From: Ustilago trichophora
Taxonomy: Eukaryota; Basidiomycota; Ustilaginomycetes; Ustilaginales; Ustilaginaceae
Assembly (NCBI GenBank): GCA_900323505.1
Contig: OOIN01000001.1
Location: forward strand, 1,984,001 to 2,048,000
Length of the DNA stretch: 64,000 nt
Direction: 5' to 3'
Of this stretch, positions 51,394 through 61,100 are shown piece after piece. A program made the translations under genes and the position numbers. The notes below the pieces were generated by a model, which searched no databases, was not told the DNA's origin, and saw only the letters and a program-made list of their open reading frames with translations. Position 1 is the stretch's first letter; every line of letters starts with the position of its first letter.

Positions 51394-52332
51394 TCAGCTA
51401 CTCCAGGATGCCTTGATGTTGTCGAACATCTGTCGATAAGCATCGTCGCGAGCCTTGACGGACTCTGGCACAAGAGGCTTCTTGTCCCAAGCGTGCTCCT
51501 CCCTAGGGACGGTGAGGAAGGTGACCTTCTTGTCCTTTTCAGTCTTAGCCAGCTCCTCGAAAAACTTCTTGGCATCGTCGTGGAGGATGTCAATATCGCC
51601 AGTTGCGGCAAAAATATGGTTGGGGAAGCGCGAAGTCTCTAGTCCACCGATTCGGAATCTTGGTTCGGCTCTAGTCGAGAGAAGGGGAACATAGCTGTTG
51701 TTGAAGAGACTGACGACACCAGGAGCCAGATGCACACCGCTTCGCGCCTCGTATGGGTGGGACTTCTCCGGTGGAGGCAATGTCACGTTGACAGGCGGGT
51801 AGAGGCACGAGACAGCACCAACTTTGTCCGGTCCATAGACGTTGCCGGTGTACAGAGCCAGGGCAGCACCGGCACTGAATCCTGACAGTGCGACTTTTTG
51901 GACATCGAATCGCTGCGACTGGGACAGCACCCAGCCAACAACATCCTCGGCATCGTCGTGAGCCGAAGGATAGGCATACTCTGGGGCCTTTCGGTAATCG
52001 GAGTCGAGTACGATGCATCCAAGAGCTTTGACAGCTTGGTGGACAAACTCATAGTCCTCACCCCAGCTTGGAAGGACGTAGCCACTGCCGTGCCAGTTTA
52101 CGATGACCGGAAGCTTGTTCGACCCAGAGTTGGCGGGACGGTAGAGATCGACGCCGATAAAGCGGCCTTTGTCACGAGATGGAACCTGAAGCCTCTCTCG
52201 AACGACTCCGGGTGGAACGGGTAGGTTTCGCAGATAACGCTGGGTGCCTCGTCGAAGGTAGACGAGGCCTCGCAGCACCGTGGCTGCGAATTTGAGAAGC
52301 CAGTACTTGGGTGAGATGATGCTGTGGCCCAT
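51394..52332 (-). CDS. Alpha/beta hydrolase, hormone-sensitive-lipase-like (fold-3 family)
   Basis: The 312-residue protein has the oxyanion-hole motif HGSG at 81-84. The nucleophile elbow is GFSAG at 151-155 (Ser153). An acidic residue lies in the ATGDIDIL segment (about 246-248) and the catalytic His is in REEHAWD (His280), so the triad is complete. DSDYRKAPEYAYPSAHDD at about 110-127 is typical of the family. No clear signal peptide is seen; the N terminus is moderately hydrophobic. The likely activity is an esterase or lipase-like carboxyl-ester hydrolase; the substrate cannot be told. It lies head to tail with CPS1 without evident functional link. Confidence 0.85.
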   Translation of the reverse strand: MGHSIISPKYWLLKFAATVLRGLVYLRRGTQRYLRNLPVPPGVVRERLQVPSRDKGRFIGVDLYRPANSGSNKLPVIVNWHGSGYVLPSWGEDYEFVHQAVKALGCIVLDSDYRKAPEYAYPSAHDDAEDVVGWVLSQSQRFDVQKVALSGFSAGAALALYTGNVYGPDKVGAVSCLYPPVNVTLPPPEKSHPYEARSGVHLAPGVVSLFNNSYVPLLSTRAEPRFRIGGLETSRFPNHIFAATGDIDILHDDAKKFFEELAKTEKDKKVTFLTVPREEHAWDKKPLVPESVKARDDAYRQMFDNIKASWSS

Positions 52333-53481
52333 CGTGTCAACCGTTGTGTGTTGGGTTCGTTCTGGTGGGTCGGCTTATGGAGAATCAGAGTTTAAGTGGG
52401 AGTCAAGAGATCGGCTCGCGGTGGGGCTGGAGCTGTCCGTGATACACTGTACATTCAGTACTCGCGAGAGTTGTGGGGTGGGGCCCGTGCAGGTGCGGTA
52501 CCCTCAAAGGGGAGTCTCTACAGTATCTCCGTGGAAGAAAGCGGCAAACGCGGGGGCGCGAGCTTGACTGCTCTCGCGCGACTTTTTCAGCAGCGCCGGA
52601 ACGGAGCAAAGGCGCTTGGAGAACAACATCGCGGTCGGATGCTGGCTCCCGAGATACATAGGATGGGATCTTTCCCAGAGCCGCGAGATGTCATAAACAA
52701 ATGCAGAATTGCGTGCGACCGGTCTTTTGAAATCCGAGCAGCCGGCGGCGAGAGTGGAATATTTTGTTAGACGTAAAAAGCTAACAGAGCCCTAGCCGTT
52801 CAGCTGTCACATCACCGATTCCAGGAGAGTGGATTCCAATTCCCAAAGCCGTCGTGCGTTGGACATGGACTGATGACTTCACGATGTGCTCTCTTCCGCC
52901 AGGAATCTGAGTTCACTCTCTTTGGCAGAATTGACTGCTCCGTGTGCTTGCTGCTCAGAATGTTCAAAGAAGCTACATGAGCATTGTCTGGCTAAGTGAT
53001 CTCTAAGAAAGAAACTCCCACCTCCATCTGGTGTGTATCATAACTTGGTACCAGCTGGGCACTGCTTGGCAGCTTATGAAGTGTGGAAAGATGACGTTCG
53101 AGCTGGATCTTGGCGTCGTGTCCTGCAGAGTCAGAGTCGAGGTGATTGGATAACGGGAGAACGGAAATCGGGATCTGGAGCAAGATTTGGAAGACGGACT
53201 ACAATGATCGTCGACTTGCAGCTGAAATGCGCCAAGGTCTAGATCGGGCGCTGTGTGACGTGAACCGTGGTTGTTCTTTTTGTCTGTTTGTGTCGTCTGA
53301 AGTCCGAGGGTGACTCTTTGAAAATTGTGCCGAAGTCTCAGCCTGTTTTTTGACTTGCAAGACAAGTCAACACAGCATTCTCGCACATCTTCCCCCCGCG
53401 CTCTGAGTTCTCTGCAAGTTTTGCCCTTCTTGCCAAAGTCATACTACCGATCTCCGTCTACAGTGCAGCGCAGTATGTGGA

Positions 53482-53541
53482 ATGACAACTACAAAGATTC
53501 TCGTTCCCGGATTTGGTGGAACCAGCGGCCATGCTGGTTGA
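53482..53541 (+). pseudogene. Possible 5' relic of a small Ser-hydrolase gene
   Basis: Nineteen codons from ATG 53482 read like the start of an RBBP9/YdeN-type hydrolase (TKILVPGFGGTSGHAG) and then hit TGA. The preceding 100 bases are pyrimidine-rich and leader-like. No continuation with a nucleophile motif was found downstream in any frame. The match is too short to be sure, and chance is possible. Confidence 0.25.
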
Positions 53542-55070
53542 AGCATTGTCACAATTAGTGTGTGGCAGAATCGTTAAACAAGCAAGGTTTGCAATGCGAT
53601 CCCGTACGGCGGAAATCCCGTGATACTGTAGATGCAACAAGGATGACGATGAGGCGGATCCCATCTCACGAAGCAGATTCTCCGATTCGACGAGACTGCA
53701 TTTGTCATTGTTCAATGGTATGCAGCATGGTACGGCAACAGAAGGCAAATGACCAGCGCTGCGGAATTGGTAGCACAACATCCAGGAAGCCATCTGAGCG
53801 TGACTGGTGCTGACTGGTGCACTGGTCGCTTCCAAGAGGGGTAATTCTGTCAACACTATCGGTCCCGACAATCTATGCAGGCTGTCTGTGACCGGGAAGT
53901 TTATTGCAGACTGCAGACGCTGAATAAGGCACATCTTTTTAACCCAATTCCGTTTCCAGCGGAAATTATGGTGTCGATGTGGGCCTGGAAGTCAAAACAG
54001 TTCAACCCAGACAGGAAGCTTGCTGGCTCCTGCAGCTCCATGCAGGCATATCTTGGGCTGCTGACTAGAACGCAATGGTGGTTGCCAGAACCGTACAAAG
54101 AGATCACCGCTTGCTTCTGCATCAAGCTGGGCTCTGTTATCGTGCCTCCTACCACCTGTCTCCTAGCTACTGCATTGCTTGCCACTGCCACCGATCCCTT
54201 CAAACTACCCAGCGTGAGCGCTGTTTAATCCACCATGAATCTGTCCAGTACTGTGCAACATACATGTGAGCAATTCAGCGGCCAGATTGACCTCGGGGGA
54301 TGGATGTTGACGTGCGTTCATGCAAACCTAACAAATTGTGCGGTCAATGTTGTAGTGTGTTCTTTGTAGAAGGAAAAAATACGCGAGCCGCCGACTCATG
54401 CACACTTGCGATTTCCTCGGTTTGTCCTTGAAACCCTGTTGTGTGTGTCTTCTCTTGGTTCTGCAACTTGACCGTCGGAGCTGCAAAGCATCTTTGTTTG
54501 GCTTGACAAGAACCCGGAACATTGTACTGTACCAAATCATCCTGCCCGCTCTGTGCTCTTCTACCGTATCTCTTCCATGACTTCTTCTCCTTAGGTATCA
54601 CGCTCAGCCTTACAGTGCAGTACTGTACACATGCACTTAGGCTCATGTAGGGACCACATTATCTGGGTCCACCACCAAATGACTGCCTCTGATCCCGCTG
54701 GCAAATGAACCTGCGGTAGGCTCTTCGACTAACTTGACAAGCCCACCATCAGCTTCATCTGCTTGTCTTTGCTTGTCTTGCGGGTGTTTGAGACCTGTGT
54801 GAGCTCTCTGTGCAACCCTACCCCTTCCCCTTGGTTGGACTTTGGGCAACCATGCCCACGTCCTTTCCGGATTCTACTCTTCTGCAGATCTTCAGTGTGT
54901 GATGTGGGTGGGGCGTGTCGTCCTTTTGGAAGACTGCCAAAGTGTATCATGTCCATGTTCCGATGGCAGACTATGAAGCTGCACGCCTCCCATGAGCCCC
55001 AGCGCTTAGGAGCTTGGCGACGCTTTCAGAATGTATATAGCTAGCTGCCTGTGAGGATGAATTAGTCCTG

Positions 55071-55090
55071 CCCCCCCCCCCCCCCCCCCC
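55071..55090 (+). repeat. Poly(C) tract, 20 nt
   Basis: Twenty consecutive C residues lie about 90 bp upstream of the chitin deacetylase start. Confidence 0.95.
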
Positions 55091-55182
55091 TTCATCAACC
55101 TTTACCATCCCTTCCGTATCTATCGCAAGCCTTTGCATCTTCTGCGATCATTGTTTCGGCCTAGATCACTCCTATACTAACA

Positions 55183-55482
55183 ATGCTGCAACTGCTTCTT
55201 CTTGCTACCCTGGCTGGCAGCGCTCTTGCCGGCAACTTCACCGTCAAGATCCAGCCTAGACAGACCAACAACTATCCTCCAGGCTTTGCTGTCCCCACTG
55301 CTGCCCAGACGCCCAAGGAGTGGCTCAGTGCCCTTGATGCTGCCACCACTGCTGGCAAAATTCCCAACATCGCCCCTGCCATGAACCAAGGTGGCAGCCC
55401 TGTCTACGCCAACAATGCCGGTTTTGATCCCCAGACTTGTGTCAGGGGTCGTGTGCCTGAGCTCGGATATCTAGCACTGTAG
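55183..55482 (+). pseudogene. Chitin deacetylase, N-terminal fragment
   Basis: ATG 55183 starts a protein with a clear signal peptide (LQLLLLATLAGSALA, cleavage near residue 16) and a secreted-enzyme N-terminal region up to FDPQTC (about residues 80-86). The frame then enters unrelated sequence and stops at TAG 55480-55482. The catalytic domain continues about 0.9 kb downstream in another frame. No canonical donor (GTRAGT-like) is present before the stop, so a simple intron is not obvious. I read it as the 5' part of one gene broken by the intervening DNA, with an unusually long intron as the alternative. Confidence 0.6.
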
Positions 55483-56371
55483 CTTCCTCGAGATGAGATT
55501 GAATTCGAGAATGAACCTATGGTGATTCTCGAAATGAGACTTAGGCAGGTGCCGCGCGTTGCCCGATCTCGCCACTTCGAGGACACTCGACTCCGAGAAT
55601 GAGGTTGGTGTTTTCTTGATGTCGCTACGACTTTGAGAAAGGCCTGCTGAGATCTTCGAGCTCGACTAACTCCTGTGAACACTCCGTTCAGAGGCAATAC
55701 GGCACGATGGGCTTAGCTGTTGCAGTAGAGCGATATAACTGACCACTAGGATCAAGCACGAGTGTTCTTGATGCTCTCCAGTGGTCTTAGCCGTGGAGCG
55801 GCCTTGCTGTATATGGACTGGTTGAGGTTCCAGGCCCCGGTTGAGGTTCCGGCTGCGATTGAGGTGTCGCAGCGTCAGTGTAGGTGCTGACGAGGTTCAA
55901 AGACGGGCTCTCCTATACTGAGGACGAGCACAGACTGGGAAAGGGTTGCAAAGCTCTGCTATTGCAATCGGTACAACTGAGAGTGCTTACAAAGCGCAAC
56001 TGAGAGGTATTCTTGATATAACGAAAGTAAAGAGTAGAGTGGATGAGCTCCGCTCATCACACTGCGAGTGAAGCATGAGTATATATAACCGTTCGGCCCA
56101 AGCTGAGTGCACTCGACCTGCGTGTGTACCGAGCTCGGGCCTCCTGCCAGCATGCGACTCGCACATGCGGCTCTCCTATCGAACCATCAGGCCTGCTCGC
56201 CATCACAGATGGTGTCGAGCACCATGCCCTTCGATACCACCGAGTTGCACTACTTGAGACCAGTCGATTCGCGCTTTCCCGGCATCGCTTCCTGAGTTCG
56301 AGAATCCGACATACTAAATTCTCGAACTCAATTTGAGTTTGAGAGCCAAGTACGCGTCTTTCTCGAACTGG
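55444..56371. mobile_element. Insert of about 928 bp flanked by a 10-bp direct repeat
   Basis: The sequence between the two halves of the chitin deacetylase is bounded by the direct repeat GACTTGTGTC at 55434-55443 and 56372-56381, resembling a target-site duplication. Near the left end lies an inverted repeat TTCGAGAAT/ATTCTCGAA (55504-55512 and 55525-55533). Near the right end is a longer one, GAGTTCGAGAAT/ATTCTCGAACTC (56294-56305 and 56318-56329). The middle holds GACCACT/AGTGGTC and two copies of GGTTGAGGTTCC. No protein of its own is visible, so if it is an element it is non-autonomous. No matched terminal inverted repeats or LTRs were recognised. Confidence 0.4.
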
Positions 56372-56381
56372 GACTTGTGTC

Positions 56382-57415
56382 CTGTAACAACTTGCTCTTG
56401 GACCGTCACCAAGTGTCTCGGCAAGAATGACATTGTCAATGCTCCTGCCAACCACATGGCTATCGGTTTCGATGATGGCCCGATTGGCAACAGTGATGAT
56501 CTCTACAACTTCCTCAGCCAGTACAACCAGTCAGCCACCCACTTCATGATCGGCTCCAATGTCCTCTCCTACCCAAAGCAGTTTGTGCACGCTGTCCGCG
56601 AGGGTAACCAGCACTTTGCTGTCCACACTTGGTCTCACCAGCTCTGCACTACTCTCACCAACCAGCAGCTTGTCGCTGAGCTTGGCTGGACAATGCAGAT
56701 CATTGCTGACTACAGCGGTGGATACATTCCCAAGTTTTGGCGACCTCCTCAGGGCAACATTGACAACCGTGTTCATGCCATCGCCGAAGAGATCTTTGGC
56801 CTGACCAATGTGCTCTGGAACCACGACACCAATGACTGGTGCCTTGATGACCAAGGTGGATCAGCTTGCCCCAACGAAGTCCCTGGCAAGGATGCCGCTT
56901 CTGTTGCCGCCGCTGCTGCTTCCGGTATTCACGGATCTCAGAACCCTGGTCTCATCATGCTCGAGCACGAACTCACCCATGCTTCCATCAAGGTCTTCAA
57001 GGACTACTTCCCCAGTGTCAAGAGCCTTGGCTGGACCCCTCAGAACATTGCCGACCTCTTCGACATGCCTTGGTACAAGAACGCATGGAACAACCAGTCT
57101 CCTGCTCAGAAGGGCACTGTCTTGCAGACCTACAACCTTGAATCCAGCCCTTCGGACAATACCTCGAGCATGGAAAGCACCTCTAGCACCAGTGCTGCTT
57201 CTAGCGCAACCTCCTCTAGCAGTAGCTCTGCTCAGCTCTCGTCCACCAGCACACAGGGCTCATCCAGGACTCAAGCCACAACTCGTGCCTTCACCTCTCC
57301 TACTGTGTCCCCGACTAAGGGTCAGAGCACCAGCAGAGCTTCCGCATTTGGTCCTGCCTTGCTTGGTATCGCAGGTATCACAACCGTTGCTGCTATTGCA
57401 GCTACTCTGCTATAG
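56382..57415 (+). pseudogene. Chitin deacetylase, catalytic domain and GPI-type tail
   Basis: The frame carries a complete NodB polysaccharide-deacetylase domain: GFDDGP (motif 1 with the metal/catalytic Asp pair), HTWSH (motif 2 metal histidines), WRPPQGN (motif 3), WNHDTNDW (motif 4) and IMLEHELTH (motif 5 His). A Ser/Thr-rich stalk and a hydrophobic C terminus (ALLGIAGITTVAAIAATLL) suggest GPI anchoring at the cell wall. The frame is open upstream to 56333 but has no ATG before the first catalytic motif, so it cannot be an independent secreted enzyme. It belongs with the signal-peptide fragment at 55183. Chitin deacetylases convert chitin to chitosan in the wall. If the intervening DNA is spliced out by a non-obvious intron, the gene would be functional. 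Confidence 0.65.
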
Positions 57416-58123
57416 TTTCACTCCTTAGACATTTCCAGATATACCCTGCCAGAGCTTCGCCTGTTCATTTGCAGCAACTCCATGGACACTTTCTTTGTTT
57501 CCTCCAATAGACGTCTTGCAGCATGTTTATACCGTATTTTTCAATGCATGCTTTTACATCTTTCTTTCATCTGTTGCTTGTGCTGCTGAAAAAGTTTGCT
57601 CACCTCATCGAGCTGCAGGTGATAATTATTGAATGATCATGCCATCAACCTGTCGACTTTGATGACTTCAACGTGGGACGAAAAGAGGATTGTGTTAGAC
57701 CGTAGGACGAAGCCGAACATCAACACAACGCGTCCGCGATTGCAGAGGCTGACCCGATCTTCACGTGATCGGCGCCTTCTCATTTTTTGAAGATCCAACA
57801 ACTGCATCTGTCCGTCTTTCCTTCTCAGCTCCACCCGTGCGTCTTCACCAACGCTTCGACCCACTGCATCCTCGTCTGGTCGTTCACTTACTCGCCTTCG
57901 TCACTTGCCATCCCAGACATTCAACGAGGGCAAGACGAGGCAAATCCCAACAAACAGCTTCCCGCCCCGCTCATCACCGAAACAGGACCTATCCGCACGA
58001 CGAATGCTTTCGATCGAACTCGTATCACCGCAGAACCTCGTCGTCCTCCTCATCAGCCCTTTTCAAGACCAGGCCGATCGATAGAGAGGGCTGCACAGGC
58101 ATAGTCAGTCGGCTGTATTCATC
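57416..58123. promoter_or_regulatory. Intergenic between chitin deacetylase and NUP120
   Basis: The 708-bp gap between tandem plus-strand genes contains the 3' flank of the first and the promoter and leader of NUP120. Nothing further recognised. Confidence 0.5.
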
Positions 58124-61100
58124 ATGCCGCTGCTTTATACGCCCTACAAGCTTGCGTCGGCATCGCTGGCAGCACCAGCATCTCTACTTGGTACCCATGG
58201 TCACGATGATGAGACAGTCGCGGTCCCTACTCCTCAACATCCTGGCGTCGAGAGTGAGCCCGAGCCCGTCAATCTGGCCGATCATCATGCTGTAGATGCT
58301 CGTCTCTACTTCCCATCGTCCTCATCAAGTCATTTCGACGGCGGATTCGTTCTGGCGCGTGTTGTGGCCGGTGGTAGGGAGCTGCAGCTTCGGTGGTCGA
58401 CGATCGGAGATCAAACAGCTGCTGCAGGTCCTTCGTCCAAGGCGCTTGCGACAAAGGATTCATTTGCTGCCTCTCTCGCCCCGAAGTTAGGATCCGAGCC
58501 AGCACGAACCTTCCTCTTCCCTGCTCCCCTGCTTCCCGGTCTGGGCTTGTCTGCCGATCCATCTTCAAATCGACTCTATGTCATCGCTGTCACGACGACT
58601 GGTTTCCTCTATAGACTCGTCTTCTCTGCGCCCAATCTCTTCCAAGAGCCAAGGCTTTCATCCACCTGGTCATCCGAATACCGCATTCAGCACATCGCAT
58701 CTTCCGACTCTGGGTTGGCTGCATCGATCCGGGGCGCAGCAAATGCCGCACAACTTTATGTCATCGACTCTGGACTCGTTCTCGTGACATGCGCGGATGG
58801 CACCATTGTCAAGCTAAGCCGCACGGTCTCCGGCTCTAGAGATGTCAACGACGGGGTATGGAAGGAGAACGTACTACGACCCACCTCCTTCCTCTCTGGC
58901 GTCTCGCGCTTCTTTGGCAGATCGAATGCCATCTCCGATTCGGAATCATCTCCCAGCTACGCTCTGTCCCTCGACGTCTTCCCGGGAGAGAGTGGCAATG
59001 CCATGGCTTTTGCCGCAAGTCGCGACCGTAAACTGCGAGTGTGGAACCTCTTGACCGACTCTTGCATCCGCACCATCGATCTCCCACTGCAAATGGACTC
59101 GGTGGCATCGAACGAGAAGCAGTTGGTGGTTGCGGAAGACGGAGGGTCATCAGTGTCCGAGACCTCAGACACACAAGCCTACTTCAGCACCGTCTCCCGC
59201 CCCTTTATCAAAACATTCACACCCGGATCGGACGACAAGGATGGCTATGCTCTGTACGTCCTCGCCTACATCCCAGCTTCGCCGCCATCCGGCAACTTTT
59301 TCGCTCTCTACGGTGTCGAGCTCGAAGACACCAAAGGGTCCTCCGGCGGTCTCGGCGAAGTTACACTTCTCTGGCAGAAGCGGTGTGACGCTGAAACGCG
59401 TGGTCGCAATGTCGAACTACGAGACGTCGTCTTCACGCCTCAAGGCGAGCGCGGCGATGGCTGGGTCATGTGGGCATTGTGGGATGCTGGCGCGGGGCCT
59501 GTGCTCAAGTACGCCAAGGTCGGCGTCGAGGCTGCCAACCTCGACGAGAGCTCTATGAGCGTTCGCTCGATCGCTGAAGATCTGTCCAAAGACGACTGGC
59601 GAACTGTCTCGTCGGAGCGCGTCTATAGGCCTCTGCACGGAGAAGACTTCGAGGCGACACTGGAAGCAACAAAAGAGGTCATCGATGCCGCCGACATCTT
59701 CCTCGACCGCGTTCTTGAGCCTGGTCGTTTCTCTGAAGCAACTTTGCGCCTTGCTCTCTCGACTTACAAGGAGGTGGCATCTTCCTCGGCTCGCCCACCA
59801 TCAACGTTGTTCGCCAGCCTCCGAGATGAAGTTGCTTCCGTAGTCGCAAGCGGATGCCAGCTCGAGAACGATCCACGCACTGGCGGGCCCATGTACGAGA
59901 AACTCTACGCCTCTCGTGTTCGTGAATGGATGCGATTCGTTGGACTTGCCGAACAAATCGAGACAGCTGCACGATGGCCGATCGGATTGTCGCTTCCAGC
60001 ATCTGAGCTTGATGTTGGAGCCGCTCAGGGAGAAGCCATCGTACCCTTGGTCATCAGCCGTGACACTGTCGCGCTCCCAATCAACGAGGATGAAGCCAGC
60101 ATTATCGAGCGACTGCAACGCGGCCTCTTCGCGACTTCCAGCAAGCCGCATTCAGGGGCTTTTACAGCCAACGACTCGGCCAACGAAGAGCGCAACCTAC
60201 TGATTCATGCTGCGGATTCGCATCCTACCAACATCCTCCCCACTCTTGGTCGAACCTCCGCTACCGTAGCTGAAGTACTTACGTTGCTCGAATCTGCCTC
60301 GGAACTCTCCGCATGCCTTACCGCGCCTGAGCTGGAGGCATTTGCCGCTGGTCTGCAGAATCTCTTGTCGGAGCCGCTTATGATTTCCGTCAAAGAAGCC
60401 GTCGCGGATGTCTGGACCAACAACTTCGCGACACTCGGCGGCGAAGAGGCGAGCGAAATCATCGCTCGTACCGCCTCTGACCTTGGCGCCAGCCTCGATA
60501 GCACCCTGACCGACATGGCAGTGTTGCTCAGCGAAGCCGCTGGCGATGTCGACAATCTTGCTTCTGCCGCATCGATTGCTTCCACAGACCTGGGCTCTGC
60601 TCTCACGGCAGATGCGCTCACTCAGACTCTTGCATCTCGACACCGCCTTGCAGTCTCCTTCATGCTGCTCCTCACAGCTTTGGCTGCGGAGGACAAGATG
60701 GCCGATCTTGTCGACAACGAGAGCACGCAGATCGCTGCTGCCCTCAGCATCTTTCAGTCTCTTAGCAGTGCGCTGCAACTGGCACGAACCGATGGTACCG
60801 TCCAGGTCGCGGGCAACGCAACTGACGTCGCTGAAACAGACTCGATCGTGGCCAGGCTCAATCAAATGTCCGTCGCTGGACGCAAGAGTCGTGAACCACA
60901 CCACTTTGCCGCGCCAACCTTGCTGCATCAATGTGTGCGTGACGAACTTCTGGGCGCCTCCAACGCATCGGTCGACAGTCTCCCACTGAGCCTTTCCGTC
61001 AAGTCGGCTGTTCTTCGAAGCCTCTGGTCGCTCGGCCTCACTGATTTGCGTGAATCATTCAACGCTGGGGGAAAGCCATTGCTGCCCTACTCGAATGAAC

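Larger units (their letters stand above)
52333..55182. other. Gene-poor region of about 2.9 kb
   Basis: Apart from a possible hydrolase relic at 53482-53541 and a 20-nt C tract at 55071-55090, I see no convincing gene. Its right end should be the chitin deacetylase promoter; a TATATAG sequence is at about 55034-55040. Confidence 0.45.
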
